Assembly (NCBI RefSeq): GCF_040227235.1
Contig: NZ_JBELNZ010000002.1
Span: forward strand, 748,344-812,343
DNA length: 64,000 bases
Direction: 5' to 3'
Source: Parafrigoribacterium_A soli
Lineage (GTDB): Bacteria; Actinomycetota; Actinomycetes; Actinomycetales; Microbacteriaceae
The first letter of the stretch is position 1. Each line of letters starts with the position of its first letter. The position numbers and the translations under genes are program-made. Below the pieces are notes generated by a model. It had not been told where the DNA came from, searched no databases, and saw only the letters and a list, made by a program, of their open reading frames with translations. This document shows positions 1-8,284 of the stretch, one piece after another.

Positions 1-8
1 ATTTCCTC

Positions 9-380
9 ATGAGCAGCCAGGCGACGACCTTCAAGCAAGAACTCTCCAAGCCGGCCGCGGGAGGCCTCTTCCTGCTGCTGTGGGCCGTGGCCATCGTGGC
101 CTGGAGCCTCTCGCACCTCGCCACCAACCCCCACGTCGGCGCCTCTATCGTCGACGTCGGCATCGTCGCGGCATCGCTCGGCTTCGCCGCCCTGTTCCTC
201 GGAACCGTCTCCGCGCTGCGCTCGGCGGCTGTGCTCGCCGTGATCGCCGTCGTGCTCTTCCTCGTCGGCGACCTGCTGCACGTCACCGTGCTGGTCTACC
301 TGCTGCGCATCCTCGCGCCCTTCCTCGCACTGCTGACGCCGATCTTCAAGCTCAGCGACAGCATCCGCATCTTCAACTGA
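9..380 (+). CDS. Small four-helix membrane protein, unknown function
   Basis: The 123-residue product is almost wholly hydrophobic. Four membrane segments can be seen at about residues 18-36, 45-65, 68-88 and 92-112, after a short polar N-terminus. No catalytic or binding motif is visible and I do not recognise the family. The ATG lies only 8 bases from the window edge, so any promoter or earlier start is outside the view. It sits 71 bp before the EXPERA-like membrane protein gene on the same strand, but that gene has its own promoter-like box, so the two need not be co-transcribed. A role as a small accessory membrane protein is only a guess. Confidence 0.6.
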   Translation: MSSQATTFKQELSKPAAGGLFLLLWAVAIVAWSLSHLATNPHVGASIVDVGIVAASLGFAALFLGTVSALRSAAVLAVIAVVLFLVGDLLHVTVLVYLLRILAPFLALLTPIFKLSDSIRIFN

Positions 381-438
381 TCGGCAGACGCGCGCGATTC
401 TGCACCGGAATCGACGGTGCTGCCGCGTCACGCCTCGC

Positions 439-444
439 TAACAT
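439..444 (+). promoter_or_regulatory. -10 box TAACAT, leaderless start
   Basis: TAACAT lies 7 nt before the GTG at 452 and no Shine-Dalgarno sequence is present, so the transcript probably begins at or next to the start codon. Confidence 0.45.
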
Positions 445-451
445 GTAGGCC

Positions 452-946
452 GTGACCTCTCTCCCGCTGCGCCAGCGACCGATCGACATCTTCTTCGTCT
501 GCATCTTCTCGATCTTCATCGTCACCTGCATCATCAGCGACTCTGTGGAGGGGCTCGGGCTCGACCAGGTCGCGAACTCGCACAACGTCTTGGTGCAGTG
601 GAACTACACCTATTCCTCGAACTTCGACCCGCTGTACCAGTCGCATCCGGTCTGGCTGAGGTTCATCAGCGGCACCTCGGCCTTCATCTACCTGCCGTTC
701 TACCTGCTGCTCATCCTCGCCCTCGTGAAGCGCTGGAACTGGATTCAGCTCTACTCGGTGATCTACGCGACCATGATCATCAGCCTGACCGCCATCCCGA
801 TCTTCGGCGTCGAGTTCTTCGGCAGCGCGGCAGAGCGCACCCCGAACCCGCTCGTCTTCCTGCTCTACAACGGCCCGTACGTGCTCGTTCCCCTGCTCCT
901 GCTGATCCGCATGCGCAAGCCAGAGCCGTTCACGAGAAAGTTCTGA
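452..946 (+). CDS. EXPERA/TMEM97-like four-helix membrane protein
   Basis: This 164-residue integral membrane protein has four predicted helices at about residues 12-30, 66-88, 98-118 and 130-150. The order of features resembles the EXPERA fold of eukaryotic TMEM97 (sigma-2 receptor) and emopamil-binding proteins: a first helix, an extracytoplasmic loop with a DPLY-x4-PxW motif at about 56-64, a second helix ending in a charged turn, and a last segment of the type N-GPYVLVPLLLLIRM. Those proteins bind sterol-like ligands; the substrate here is unknown. The GTG start is supported by a TAACAT box 7 nt upstream. The alcohol dehydrogenase ATG follows 5 bp after the stop, so the two are likely co-transcribed. 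Confidence 0.6.
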   Translation: MTSLPLRQRPIDIFFVCIFSIFIVTCIISDSVEGLGLDQVANSHNVLVQWNYTYSSNFDPLYQSHPVWLRFISGTSAFIYLPFYLLLILALVKRWNWIQLYSVIYATMIISLTAIPIFGVEFFGSAAERTPNPLVFLLYNGPYVLVPLLLLIRMRKPEPFTRKF

Positions 947-951
947 GCCGG

Positions 952-1983
952 ATGCGCGCCGTGATGTTCAGCGAGTTCGGCACCATGCCACACCTCGCCG
1001 AGGTTCCCGCCCCGGAATGTGACCCGCGAGGAGTCGTGATCCGCGTGGCCGCGACCGGGCTCTGCCGAAGCGACTGGCACGGCTGGATGGGGCACGACGA
1101 CGACATCCGGCTGCCACACGTGCCCGGGCACGAGCTCGCCGGAGTGATCGACTCGGTCGGCGTGGAGGTCACCGGCTGGAAGCCGGGTGATCGGGTGACC
1201 GTGCCCTTCGTCTGCGCCTGCGGCCGGTGCGAGCAGTGTGCCTCAGGAAACCAGCAAGTCTGCGACAACCAGACCCAGCCGGGCTTCACCCAGTGGGGCT
1301 CCTTTGCGGACTTCGTGGCGATCGCGGAGGCGGACACCAACCTCGTCGCCCTCCCCGATGGTCTCGGCTTCGTGGCCGCCGCCGCGCTCGGCTGCCGCTT
1401 CGCCACCGCCTATCGCGCCGTCATGACTCAGGGGCGGCTGCAGCCGGGCGAATGGATAGCCGTGCACGGTTGCGGCGGAGTCGGCCTGTCGGCCATCATG
1501 ATCGCCGCTGCGGCGGGAGCCAGAGTCATCGGCATCGACGTATCTCCCGAAGCGCTCTCGCTTGCCGAAGGACTCGGAGCGGTCGCGGTGCCGGGCAGCG
1601 GCGACGTCGCATCCGTGGTGCGCGAGCTGACCGGCGGCGGCGCGCAGCTCTCTCTCGACGCCTACGGCAGCAGGGCAACGTGCGAGAACTCGATTCGCAG
1701 CCTCGGCAAGCGCGGTCGACACGTGCAGGTCGGGCTTATGACCGGTGCGGATGCTGTCGCCGCCGTGCCGATGGACCTCGTGATCGCGCGCGAGCTGGAG
1801 ATTCTGGGCAGCCACGGCATGGCGGCCCACGAGTATCCCGCGATGCTGGCAGAGATCGCGAGCGGAGCGATCGACCCTTCGCTGCTCGTGGGACGCACGA
1901 TCGGTCTCGAGGAGGCGCCGGCCGCGCTCGCCTCGATGGACGCCCACGCGCATCCGGGGATGACCGTCGTCGAACTCAGCTAG
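952..1983 (+). CDS. Zinc-dependent medium-chain alcohol dehydrogenase
   Basis: The 343-residue protein is an NAD(P)-dependent zinc dehydrogenase of the MDR superfamily. The catalytic zinc ligands are probably C38, the H60-E61 pair in PGHE, and C148 in the GCRF segment. C90, C93, C96 and C104 form the structural zinc lobe. The Rossmann fold carries GCGGVG at 173-178. Length is normal for the family. The open frame runs further upstream, but the ATG at 952 is chosen because the MRAV opening is typical and upstream sequence belongs to the preceding gene in another frame. The alcohol or aldehyde substrate cannot be told. The 3' end overlaps the convergent amidohydrolase gene by 8 bp. Confidence 0.88.
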   Translation: MRAVMFSEFGTMPHLAEVPAPECDPRGVVIRVAATGLCRSDWHGWMGHDDDIRLPHVPGHELAGVIDSVGVEVTGWKPGDRVTVPFVCACGRCEQCASGNQQVCDNQTQPGFTQWGSFADFVAIAEADTNLVALPDGLGFVAAAALGCRFATAYRAVMTQGRLQPGEWIAVHGCGGVGLSAIMIAAAAGARVIGIDVSPEALSLAEGLGAVAVPGSGDVASVVRELTGGGAQLSLDAYGSRATCENSIRSLGKRGRHVQVGLMTGADAVAAVPMDLVIARELEILGSHGMAAHEYPAMLAEIASGAIDPSLLVGRTIGLEEAPAALASMDAHAHPGMTVVELS

Positions 1984-2980
1984 CGCCGCCGCGATCTCGG
2001 CCGATCGGCCCGTCGATGCGGAAGAGCGACCGCGCGTTCGACTCGGCGAAGCTGTCACGCTCGTCTCCGAACTCGGCCAGGAACTGCGCAATGTCGGCCC
2101 GTGTCGGTCGCTGGAACGGGTAGTCGGTCGAGAACAGCACGCGATCGGGCGTCGTCACCTCGAAAGTGTGGCGAAGCAGCGTGGGGCTCAGCATGCCGGA
2201 GCTCGTGATGAAGACGTTCGAGCGGATGTAGTCCGAGACCTTGCGCTCGAGCTTCGAGACGCGGGAGAGGCTGTCTGTGCGATCGCTCCAGAACGGAAGC
2301 AGCTCGCCCCAGTGGCCGAGAATGAGCTGCAGCCCCGGGTGGCGGTCGAAGGTGCCGCTCACGATCAGCCGCAGCGCCGCGAGCGCGGCCTCGAGGTGCC
2401 AGCCCCAGCCAAAGGTCGCGAGGGCGAGATCCGCGGTCGGATTGATGCCGCTGTACGCCGCCTCGCGGATGACGCGGGAGGGAATCTGCGGGTGGATGAA
2501 GATCGGCTGCCCGAGCGCGGCCGCCGCGGCGAATAGCTCGTCGTAGCGCGGGTCATCGAGCGGAACGTCGCCGCTGCGACCGTAGACCATCGCTCCCACT
2601 AAGCCGAGGCCTGCGGCGCGCTCTAGCTCGGCCACTGCCGCTGCGGGATCGGGCGTCGGCAGGGTGGAGAACGCGCGGAAGCGCGAGGGATGGCGACGCA
2701 CGGCTTCGGCAGCCGCGTCGTTGGCGCGACGGCTGAATGCCACGGCATCGGCGGGATCGAGCGGCTGGGTTCCCGGCGGCGCGAGCGAGAGCACCTGCAG
2801 GTCGATCCCCTGCGCATCCATCGCCGCGATTCTTGCCTCGCCGATGTCATTCAGGCGCTCGAGATTATCGCCCATCTGGTCGAAGGCGAGACTGTCATCG
2901 GCGCGGCGCGCGGGTAGCCGCTTGACCGCGGCCGTGAGCTCCGGCAGGTTCCAATGTTCTTCGATCGCGATCAGTGCCAC
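1976..2980 (-). CDS. Amidohydrolase_2 family metal-dependent hydrolase or decarboxylase
   Basis: The 334-residue protein belongs to the amidohydrolase-related TIM-barrel family that includes ACMSD and gamma-resorcylate decarboxylase. The N-terminus reads ALIAIEEHW, and the EEH form of the first metal motif is typical of the resorcylate/carboxyvanillate decarboxylase branch. Other likely metal or catalytic positions are the His in IFIHPQ, the His-Trp-Gly-Glu motif (LGHWGE) and the Asp in STDYPF. A hydroxy-aromatic acid is a plausible substrate by family but is inferred only. The GTG start at 2980 puts the EEHW motif at the normal distance from the N-terminus. The gene is divergent from a TetR repressor across 87 bp with palindromes and is likely its target. 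Confidence 0.82.
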   Translation of the reverse strand: MALIAIEEHWNLPELTAAVKRLPARRADDSLAFDQMGDNLERLNDIGEARIAAMDAQGIDLQVLSLAPPGTQPLDPADAVAFSRRANDAAAEAVRRHPSRFRAFSTLPTPDPAAAVAELERAAGLGLVGAMVYGRSGDVPLDDPRYDELFAAAAALGQPIFIHPQIPSRVIREAAYSGINPTADLALATFGWGWHLEAALAALRLIVSGTFDRHPGLQLILGHWGELLPFWSDRTDSLSRVSKLERKVSDYIRSNVFITSSGMLSPTLLRHTFEVTTPDRVLFSTDYPFQRPTRADIAQFLAEFGDERDSFAESNARSLFRIDGPIGRDRGGAS

Positions 2981-3007
2981 AGGGTTCCCCGATTCGGATG
3001 AGGTTTC

Positions 3008-3062
3008 GCTCAACAGTGTTGAGCAGTCACCGTACCACCTTTCACTCAACGCTTGTAGAGTG
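3008..3062. promoter_or_regulatory. Candidate TetR operators between divergent genes
   Basis: Positions 3008-3024 form a perfect palindrome, gctcaacagtgttgagc (8-bp arms around one base). A second, imperfect inverted repeat lies at 3043-3062 (cactcaac...gtagagtg) and shares the CTCAAC half-site. The second site overlaps the likely -10 box of the TetR gene, and the first lies in the promoter zone of the amidohydrolase. The layout fits an autorepressed divergent control region. Confidence 0.65.
3056..3061 (+). promoter_or_regulatory. -10 box TAGAGT, leaderless start
   Basis: TAGAGT is 6 nt before the GTG of the TetR gene at 3068, with no ribosome binding site. It lies inside the second inverted repeat, so repressor binding would block its own promoter. 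Confidence 0.5.
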
Positions 3063-3067
3063 ATTGC

Positions 3068-3610
3068 GTGACCGAAACCTCGAGGGACGCGCAGCGCGCC
3101 CGCACGGCCCAGCGCATCCTCGAAGCAGCACGTGAGGCCTTCGCGGCGCAGGGTTTCGAGGGTGCAACGATCCGCGGCATCGCGAGCGCCGCTGGCGTCG
3201 ACCCGTCCCTGGTGATGCAGCACTACGGCTCGAAGAGCGCGCTCTTCGGCTCCGCCGTCCAGTTGCCGCGCGCCGACGGCGAACAGGCGGCGGAGCATCT
3301 CGCGGGCGTTCTCGGGGCGCGCCTGGGTGAGCCGCCGCCCGAGATGCGTGCTCTTGTGCGCTCGATGCTCACCGTGCCCGAGGCGGCGGACGCGATGCGG
3401 GCGTACCTCGACGAACGGGTCGACAACCTTGAGCGTTCGCTCGAGGGCGAGGATGCGCGGCTCCGCGCTCTTGTCACCGTGAGCGGCATCCTCGGGCTCA
3501 CCATCGCCCGGCACTTCCTGAAGCTGGGCGCGTTCGAAGGCGCGTCGCAGGAGTCGCTGCTCGAGGTGATGGGCGGCTGGATAGCCTCGCTGTCGGACGA
3601 GCGAGAGTGA
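3068..3610 (+). CDS. TetR/AcrR-family transcriptional repressor
   Basis: The 180-residue protein has the TetR N-terminal helix-turn-helix at about residues 12-58 (RILEAAREAFAAQGFEGATI through VMQHYGSKSALF). The rest is a helical ligand-binding and dimer domain with the C-terminal form seen in actinobacterial TetR proteins (REVQ-type elements are replaced by GILGLTIARH). It is divergent from the amidohydrolase gene and palindromes fill the gap, so it probably represses that gene and itself until an aromatic or related effector binds. The effector is unknown. The GTG start fits the TAGAGT box and a leaderless transcript. Confidence 0.85.
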   Translation: MTETSRDAQRARTAQRILEAAREAFAAQGFEGATIRGIASAAGVDPSLVMQHYGSKSALFGSAVQLPRADGEQAAEHLAGVLGARLGEPPPEMRALVRSMLTVPEAADAMRAYLDERVDNLERSLEGEDARLRALVTVSGILGLTIARHFLKLGAFEGASQESLLEVMGGWIASLSDERE

Positions 3611-3685
3611 TGCCGTAACGACCGGGGTGACCTGAGTGGAAGCTTAGTAAATCCGCGCAATCGGAGGATTCGGAGGATTCGTACC

Positions 3686-3691
3686 TACCGT
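3686..3691 (+). promoter_or_regulatory. -10 box TACCGT before acyltransferase
   Basis: TACCGT ends 8 nt before the ATG at 3700. No Shine-Dalgarno sequence lies in between, so a leaderless or near-leaderless transcript is likely. Confidence 0.4.
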
Positions 3692-3699
3692 GGAATGCG

Positions 3700-5046
3700 A
3701 TGACGGACGCACCCAAGCACGCACTTCGACTTCGCTCCCTCGACGGGTTGCGGGGACTGGCTGCGGTCATCGTCCTCGCTCATCACCTGTCGATGACCAT
3801 CCCCGCCATCTCGAATGCCTACGATTCGTCGAGCAACCTGGTGCCCTTCTCGCTCGCCTGGTGGTTCGTGGGCGGACCCGCCAAGATACTGGTCGCCGGA
3901 CCTGAGTTCGTGCTCGTGTTCTTCGTGCTGAGCGGCTTCGTGCTCACGCTGTCGCCACTCAGCCGCGTCAAGCGAGAAGACACCGGCGACCCGACCGCGC
4001 GCTACGACTGGGCCGCGTACTACCCGCGACGAATCGTGCGCCTCGGCGTGCCGGTCGTCGCCTCGATGGTGCTCGCGTACCTCGTGATCGCCGTGCCGCC
4101 GCACCCAACCGTCGGTGGCGCCGGTTCCTGGCTCACTCGCCAGGCACACCCGAACATCAGTCTGTCGAATCTCGTTACCGAGACGCTTCTCATCGCGGAT
4201 CCGCAGCGTCCATCCGTCAACCCGCCGCTGTGGTCGCTCACCTGGGAACTCTGGTTCTCGCTGCTGCTGCCACTCGCTGTCGTCATCGCCCTGTGGAGCC
4301 GGCGCGCTCCCGTGCTGTGGGGTCTCTTCTTCTGCGGCGCGAGCCTCGTCGGATACGTCCAGCACGAGACCGCGGCGATGTACCTGCCCGCATTTGCGCT
4401 CGGCGCCCTGCTCGGTGCGAACGCCCACCGCATCCACGACGCCGTCGCTCGAGCCAACCACACCAGGCGGCTCACCGCGATCTGGATCGGGCTCGCGATA
4501 GCAGGCCCGGCACTATCGACCAGCTACTGGATGCTGCGCCCGCTTCTCAGCGGGCCGACCGCGGATGCCGCACTCGCCCTACGGGTGCCCGGCGCGGCCA
4601 TCATGGTCGCGACCGTCGCGTTCTGTCCGGCGGCAAGCCGGATCTTCGAGAGCCGAGGGCTCGCCTGGCTCGGAAAGATCAGCTTTAGCCTCTACCTCGT
4701 GCACTCCCCCGTGGTTGTGTGCTTCGGCCTCTTGTTCGTGGGGTCGCCCTGGTGGATCGGCGCGGTGCTTTCGCTCGCGACGACGCTGGTGCTCACGCTG
4801 ATGATGTACTCCCTCGTCGAGAAGCCGTCGATTGAGCTCGCCTCGCGCACCGGACGGCGAGTGTCGGCCCTGTTCGCTCTCCTCGCGGCTCGACTCGGCA
4901 AGCGGATGCCTGCCAACGTCGCGGCCGGGGAACCCGCTCGCACCGCATCGGCGATAAGCGAGTCGGAGCTGGACGAACCGACCCTGGACGCGCGAGCGCG
5001 AGAGACGCGGCAGCTCGAAGACGCACTCAGGGGCAGCGCGCGGTAG
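3700..5046 (+). CDS. Acyltransferase 3 family membrane O-acyltransferase
   Basis: The 448-residue protein is a multi-pass membrane acyltransferase of the OafA/acyltransferase-3 family. The N-terminus has the family signature RSLDGLRGLAAVIVLAHH at about residues 11-28, where the His is part of the presumed active site. About ten membrane helices follow up to residue 375, with a WSLTWELWFSLLLPL segment and a final LVHSPVVV region. The last 60 residues are polar, charged and probably cytoplasmic. Such enzymes O-acylate cell-surface polysaccharides, glycopolymers or macrolides; the acceptor here is unknown. The gene ends 10 bp from the convergent 3' end of ssrA. Confidence 0.85.
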   Translation: MTDAPKHALRLRSLDGLRGLAAVIVLAHHLSMTIPAISNAYDSSSNLVPFSLAWWFVGGPAKILVAGPEFVLVFFVLSGFVLTLSPLSRVKREDTGDPTARYDWAAYYPRRIVRLGVPVVASMVLAYLVIAVPPHPTVGGAGSWLTRQAHPNISLSNLVTETLLIADPQRPSVNPPLWSLTWELWFSLLLPLAVVIALWSRRAPVLWGLFFCGASLVGYVQHETAAMYLPAFALGALLGANAHRIHDAVARANHTRRLTAIWIGLAIAGPALSTSYWMLRPLLSGPTADAALALRVPGAAIMVATVAFCPAASRIFESRGLAWLGKISFSLYLVHSPVVVCFGLLFVGSPWWIGAVLSLATTLVLTLMMYSLVEKPSIELASRTGRRVSALFALLAARLGKRMPANVAAGEPARTASAISESELDEPTLDARARETRQLEDALRGSAR

Positions 5047-5056
5047 TGACCAAGGG

Positions 5057-5429
5057 TGGAGATGGGGGGAATTGAACCCCCGTCCACTGCTGTGGTCGTG
5101 TGCCTTCTACGGGTGTAGCCAGTGAAAGCGTTCTACTCGGCTCCGGACTTTGCCACTGGCATCTAATCCGACGAGCCCAGCCCTGGTTAAAGTCCCTCGC
5201 AGCCCTCGGGCGTAACTACGAAGCAATCTCTCTAGATAACGCCAGAACCCGGGTAGAGAGCATTCCCGGACTGACGGACTTCATTTAGTGCTTTTGCTTA
5301 GGCAGCAAGAGCGAAGTCAGTGCGCTTTGAATTGGCACTTATATTTTGCAGACATCGTTTACGAGATAAGCCTGCCTCCTCGACCCGCTTCTCACAGTTG
5401 CTCAGGCAATGTCGAAACCGATCATCCCC
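5057..5429 (-). ncRNA. ssrA: tmRNA (ssrA), tag ANSKRTDFALAA
   Basis: The minus strand begins GGGGATGATCGGTTTCGACA and ends with a T-loop GGTTCAATTCC and CATCTCC plus discriminator A. GGGGAUG and CAUCUCC pair as the alanine acceptor stem. The genomic CCA is not encoded (CCC follows), so it is added after transcription. The tag frame is at 5336-5298: resume codon GCC, then A-N-S-K-R-T-D-F-A-L-A-A and TAA. The ALAA ending is the usual ClpXP degron. Length is 373 nt, in the normal range. The RNA rescues stalled ribosomes with SmpB, whose gene is about 9.6 kb away at 14710. Exact ends follow from the pairing. Confidence 0.95.
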
Positions 5430-5682
5430 ATGCGCCCCATGAAAGGGAGGTCACTACCGCGCGCTGTTGAGTTGTCACTGCTGCAACCATCGGATGCAGC
5501 CCTACAGCTTAGAACATCCGGGCGGCACTTTCTATGCCCACGAGGATTCGCCTGACACAGAGTTCACCGAGCGGCCATCTCGACGTTCCTCGGGATGTGC
5601 TGGGATTTCTTAGACGCTTCTTAGAGTAATTCAGCAAAACTCCCCCCGACGGCTCCGACCGTCTCCGTGGGAGGAAACCAAG

Positions 5683-8208
5683 GTGAAACGGCTGACGAGG
5701 CGTGCGAAAAATCGGGTTCGGCAGGTGAGGCGTGCACTCGCTGCAGAACTGCGCGCACTCGTTCAACGGGGCGCGATTCGCGACCGAACGGTGCTGTACG
5801 AGTCGTTCGAGGGTAACGGGGTTCTCTGCAACCCGGAAGCGATCTTTCGCGAACTGCTCCGCAGCGTCGACCTGCGCGACCTGACGCACACCTGGGTGCT
5901 CGACAGCCTGCACGCGCACCAGGACATCCAGAAGGAGTTCGCGCACAACCCGCGCGTGCAGTTCGTGCGCTACCGGTCGCTGCAGTACTTCCGCGCTCTC
6001 GCGACGAGCAAATTCCTCGTCAACAACGCGACCTTTCCGCCCGAGTTCGGCAAGCGGCCGGGCCAGATCTACCTCAACACCTGGCACGGTACCCCGCTCA
6101 AGCACATGGGCTACGACATGCCGAACGGCGCCATGGGCTCGGCCAACACGCTGCGCAACTTTGTTTCCGCCGACTACCTCCTCTCCCAGAACTCCTTCAT
6201 GACGGAGCGGATGTATGAGAAGGCGTACAGACTTCGAGGAATCTACACGGGGAAGATCATCGAGGCGGGATACCCGCGCGTCGATCACCAGTTCCTCGGC
6301 GCAGACGCCGTTGCTCGCGACCGGTCGCGGCTTGGGTCGGCGGGCCTGGATCTTCGCGGCCGCCGCATCGTGCTGTTCGCTCCCACCTGGAAGGGCGATT
6401 CGTTCACGGCACCGGAAGACGACGCCCGCCTGCTCCTCGAAACGGTGCAGGCCGTGCAGCAACGCCTCGGCGCGGATGAGTACGTCGTGCTGCTGAAGAC
6501 CCACCAGGTGGTGCATCGCTTCGCCGTCCACGATCCGGCGCTCGCCCGGGTTCTCGTACCGAACGACATCCCGACGAATGCCATGCTCGGCCTCAGCGAC
6601 ATCCTCATCACCGACTACTCGTCGATCTTTTTCGACTTCCTCGCCTCCGACCGCCCCATCGTCTTCTACACACCGGATGCGAGCGCCTACTCCGATTCGC
6701 GCGGCACCTACCTGCCGACCGAGCAGTTGCCCGGCCCCAGCTGCTTCACCGTGGATGAGCTCGCTGAAGCCGTGCGGGAGGCGGGAAGCGATCGGACGCC
6801 GCAATCGACTCGGGACGCCCGGTACCGCGACGCCAAGGAGCGCTTCACGACGCACGACGACGGAAGCGCGGCGGAACGAGTGGTGGACATCGTCTTCCGC
6901 GGTAACACCGCAGACCCCGCCGTGCTGTCGATCTCCGACGACACCCGCATCCCCGTGCTGCTGCACCTCGGCGGAATGCGCTCGAACGGCATCACCTCGG
7001 CGGCGCTGAACCTGCTCGGTGCCATCGACCACGACAGGTACGACGTGTCAGCCGTATTCGCTCGCCCGCGCGGCGCACAGCAGAGAGCGAACCAGGCCAG
7101 GATCGATCCCCGGGTACGGCAATTCCATCGCATGGCTGGCATGAACGGCAGCAAGGTCTCGCACCTTCGCCGCAAGGTGGCCGACATCCGCCATGAACCA
7201 CTTTCCGCGCTACCCGCGCTCCAGCACGAGTTCTGGAACGATGAGTGGCGCCGCTGCTTCGGCCAGAGCCGCTTCGACTCGGTGATCGACTTCAGCGGAT
7301 ACAGCCCATTCTGGGCGAGGCTGCTGCTGCACTCCCCCGAGGCCCGACGGTCGATCTGGCTGCACAACGACATCGTCGCCGAAGCGGACCGCGTCATCCG
7401 GAGGCGTAGGCGGATGCGAGTGGGCCTGCGCGCGGTGTTCGCGCTGTACGAGTCATTTGACGCGCTCGTCTCGGTGTCACCGAGCCTCGACCTGGTCAAT
7501 CGCGCGTCGCTCCTCGAGCCGTACGGGCTGCGAGCAGAGCAGTTCGTGGCGGCGCGCAACCTGGTCAACAACCGGCAGGTCATCGAGGGCATAGCGCAGG
7601 ATGTGCGCGAGCTCGCCCAGCATCCGGTGGATGCGGAGACCGGCGAGATCGTCGTGCCGGACTGGGCGCGCTCACTCGCAACCGACGACGGCCTCACGTG
7701 GTTCGTCACGGTGGGCAGATTCTCTCCGGAGAAGAACCAGGCGCGGCTTCTGCGCGCGTTCGCCGCGGTGCACCGCGACAACCCCAACACCCGACTGCTC
7801 CTGGTGGGCTACGGGCCGCTTCGGAGCTCGCTCGAAACGCTGCGCGACGGACTGGGGCTCGCGGGCGCCGCCTTCCTTGTCGGACCGTACGCGAACCCCT
7901 TCGCCATCGTCGCCGCAGCCGACTGTTTCGTCCTCTCCAGCAACTACGAGGGGCAACCGATGGTGATCCTCGAGGCCGCGATCGTGGGCCTGCCCATCGT
8001 GTCCGTCGACTTCAATTCGATTCACGACGCGCTCCCCCACGACGGCATCCATGTCGTGGCGCAGGACGATGACGCTCTCGCCGAGGGAATGCGCGACTTC
8101 CTCGCCGGCAGCGTGGCACCGTGCTCGCTGGATGCGGAGGACTACAACCGCGAGGCGATCGGGGAGTTCTACGACGTCGCTGTCGGTCGCGCGCTCTCGC
8201 GCGTGTGA
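5683..8208 (+). CDS. Fused CDP-glycerol glycerophosphotransferase and GT4 glycosyltransferase
   Basis: The 841-residue protein joins two enzymes. Residues about 35-405 are a CDP-glycerol:poly(glycerophosphate) glycerophosphotransferase (TagF-like) domain, with TWHGTPLKHMG around H135 and ITDYSSIFFDF at about 307. Residues about 425-840 are a GT-B glycosyltransferase of family 4, starting with a glycine-rich LHLGGMRSNG loop, then VGRFSPEKNQ, and ending with the E-x7-E nucleotide-sugar motif at E756/E764. This suggests one cytoplasmic-face enzyme that both adds polyol phosphate units and glycosylates a wall teichoic-acid-like polymer. A GGAGGAA sequence lies 7 nt before the GTG start. No other glycopolymer gene is next to it; the related cluster is at 40316-55341. 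Confidence 0.87.
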   Translation: MKRLTRRAKNRVRQVRRALAAELRALVQRGAIRDRTVLYESFEGNGVLCNPEAIFRELLRSVDLRDLTHTWVLDSLHAHQDIQKEFAHNPRVQFVRYRSLQYFRALATSKFLVNNATFPPEFGKRPGQIYLNTWHGTPLKHMGYDMPNGAMGSANTLRNFVSADYLLSQNSFMTERMYEKAYRLRGIYTGKIIEAGYPRVDHQFLGADAVARDRSRLGSAGLDLRGRRIVLFAPTWKGDSFTAPEDDARLLLETVQAVQQRLGADEYVVLLKTHQVVHRFAVHDPALARVLVPNDIPTNAMLGLSDILITDYSSIFFDFLASDRPIVFYTPDASAYSDSRGTYLPTEQLPGPSCFTVDELAEAVREAGSDRTPQSTRDARYRDAKERFTTHDDGSAAERVVDIVFRGNTADPAVLSISDDTRIPVLLHLGGMRSNGITSAALNLLGAIDHDRYDVSAVFARPRGAQQRANQARIDPRVRQFHRMAGMNGSKVSHLRRKVADIRHEPLSALPALQHEFWNDEWRRCFGQSRFDSVIDFSGYSPFWARLLLHSPEARRSIWLHNDIVAEADRVIRRRRRMRVGLRAVFALYESFDALVSVSPSLDLVNRASLLEPYGLRAEQFVAARNLVNNRQVIEGIAQDVRELAQHPVDAETGEIVVPDWARSLATDDGLTWFVTVGRFSPEKNQARLLRAFAAVHRDNPNTRLLLVGYGPLRSSLETLRDGLGLAGAAFLVGPYANPFAIVAAADCFVLSSNYEGQPMVILEAAIVGLPIVSVDFNSIHDALPHDGIHVVAQDDDALAEGMRDFLAGSVAPCSLDAEDYNREAIGEFYDVAVGRALSRV

Positions 8209-8284
8209 CGCGGAGGGGATGACGGCGCCCGGTAGATTGGAGGCACCAGGCGGTGCGTTCTCTTCGACCGATGCGGAGCCTCCC

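Noticed and set aside
1227..2123. Other long frames over the alcohol dehydrogenase gene
   Set aside because: They are Arg-rich alternative frames of a GC-rich gene with no family motifs.
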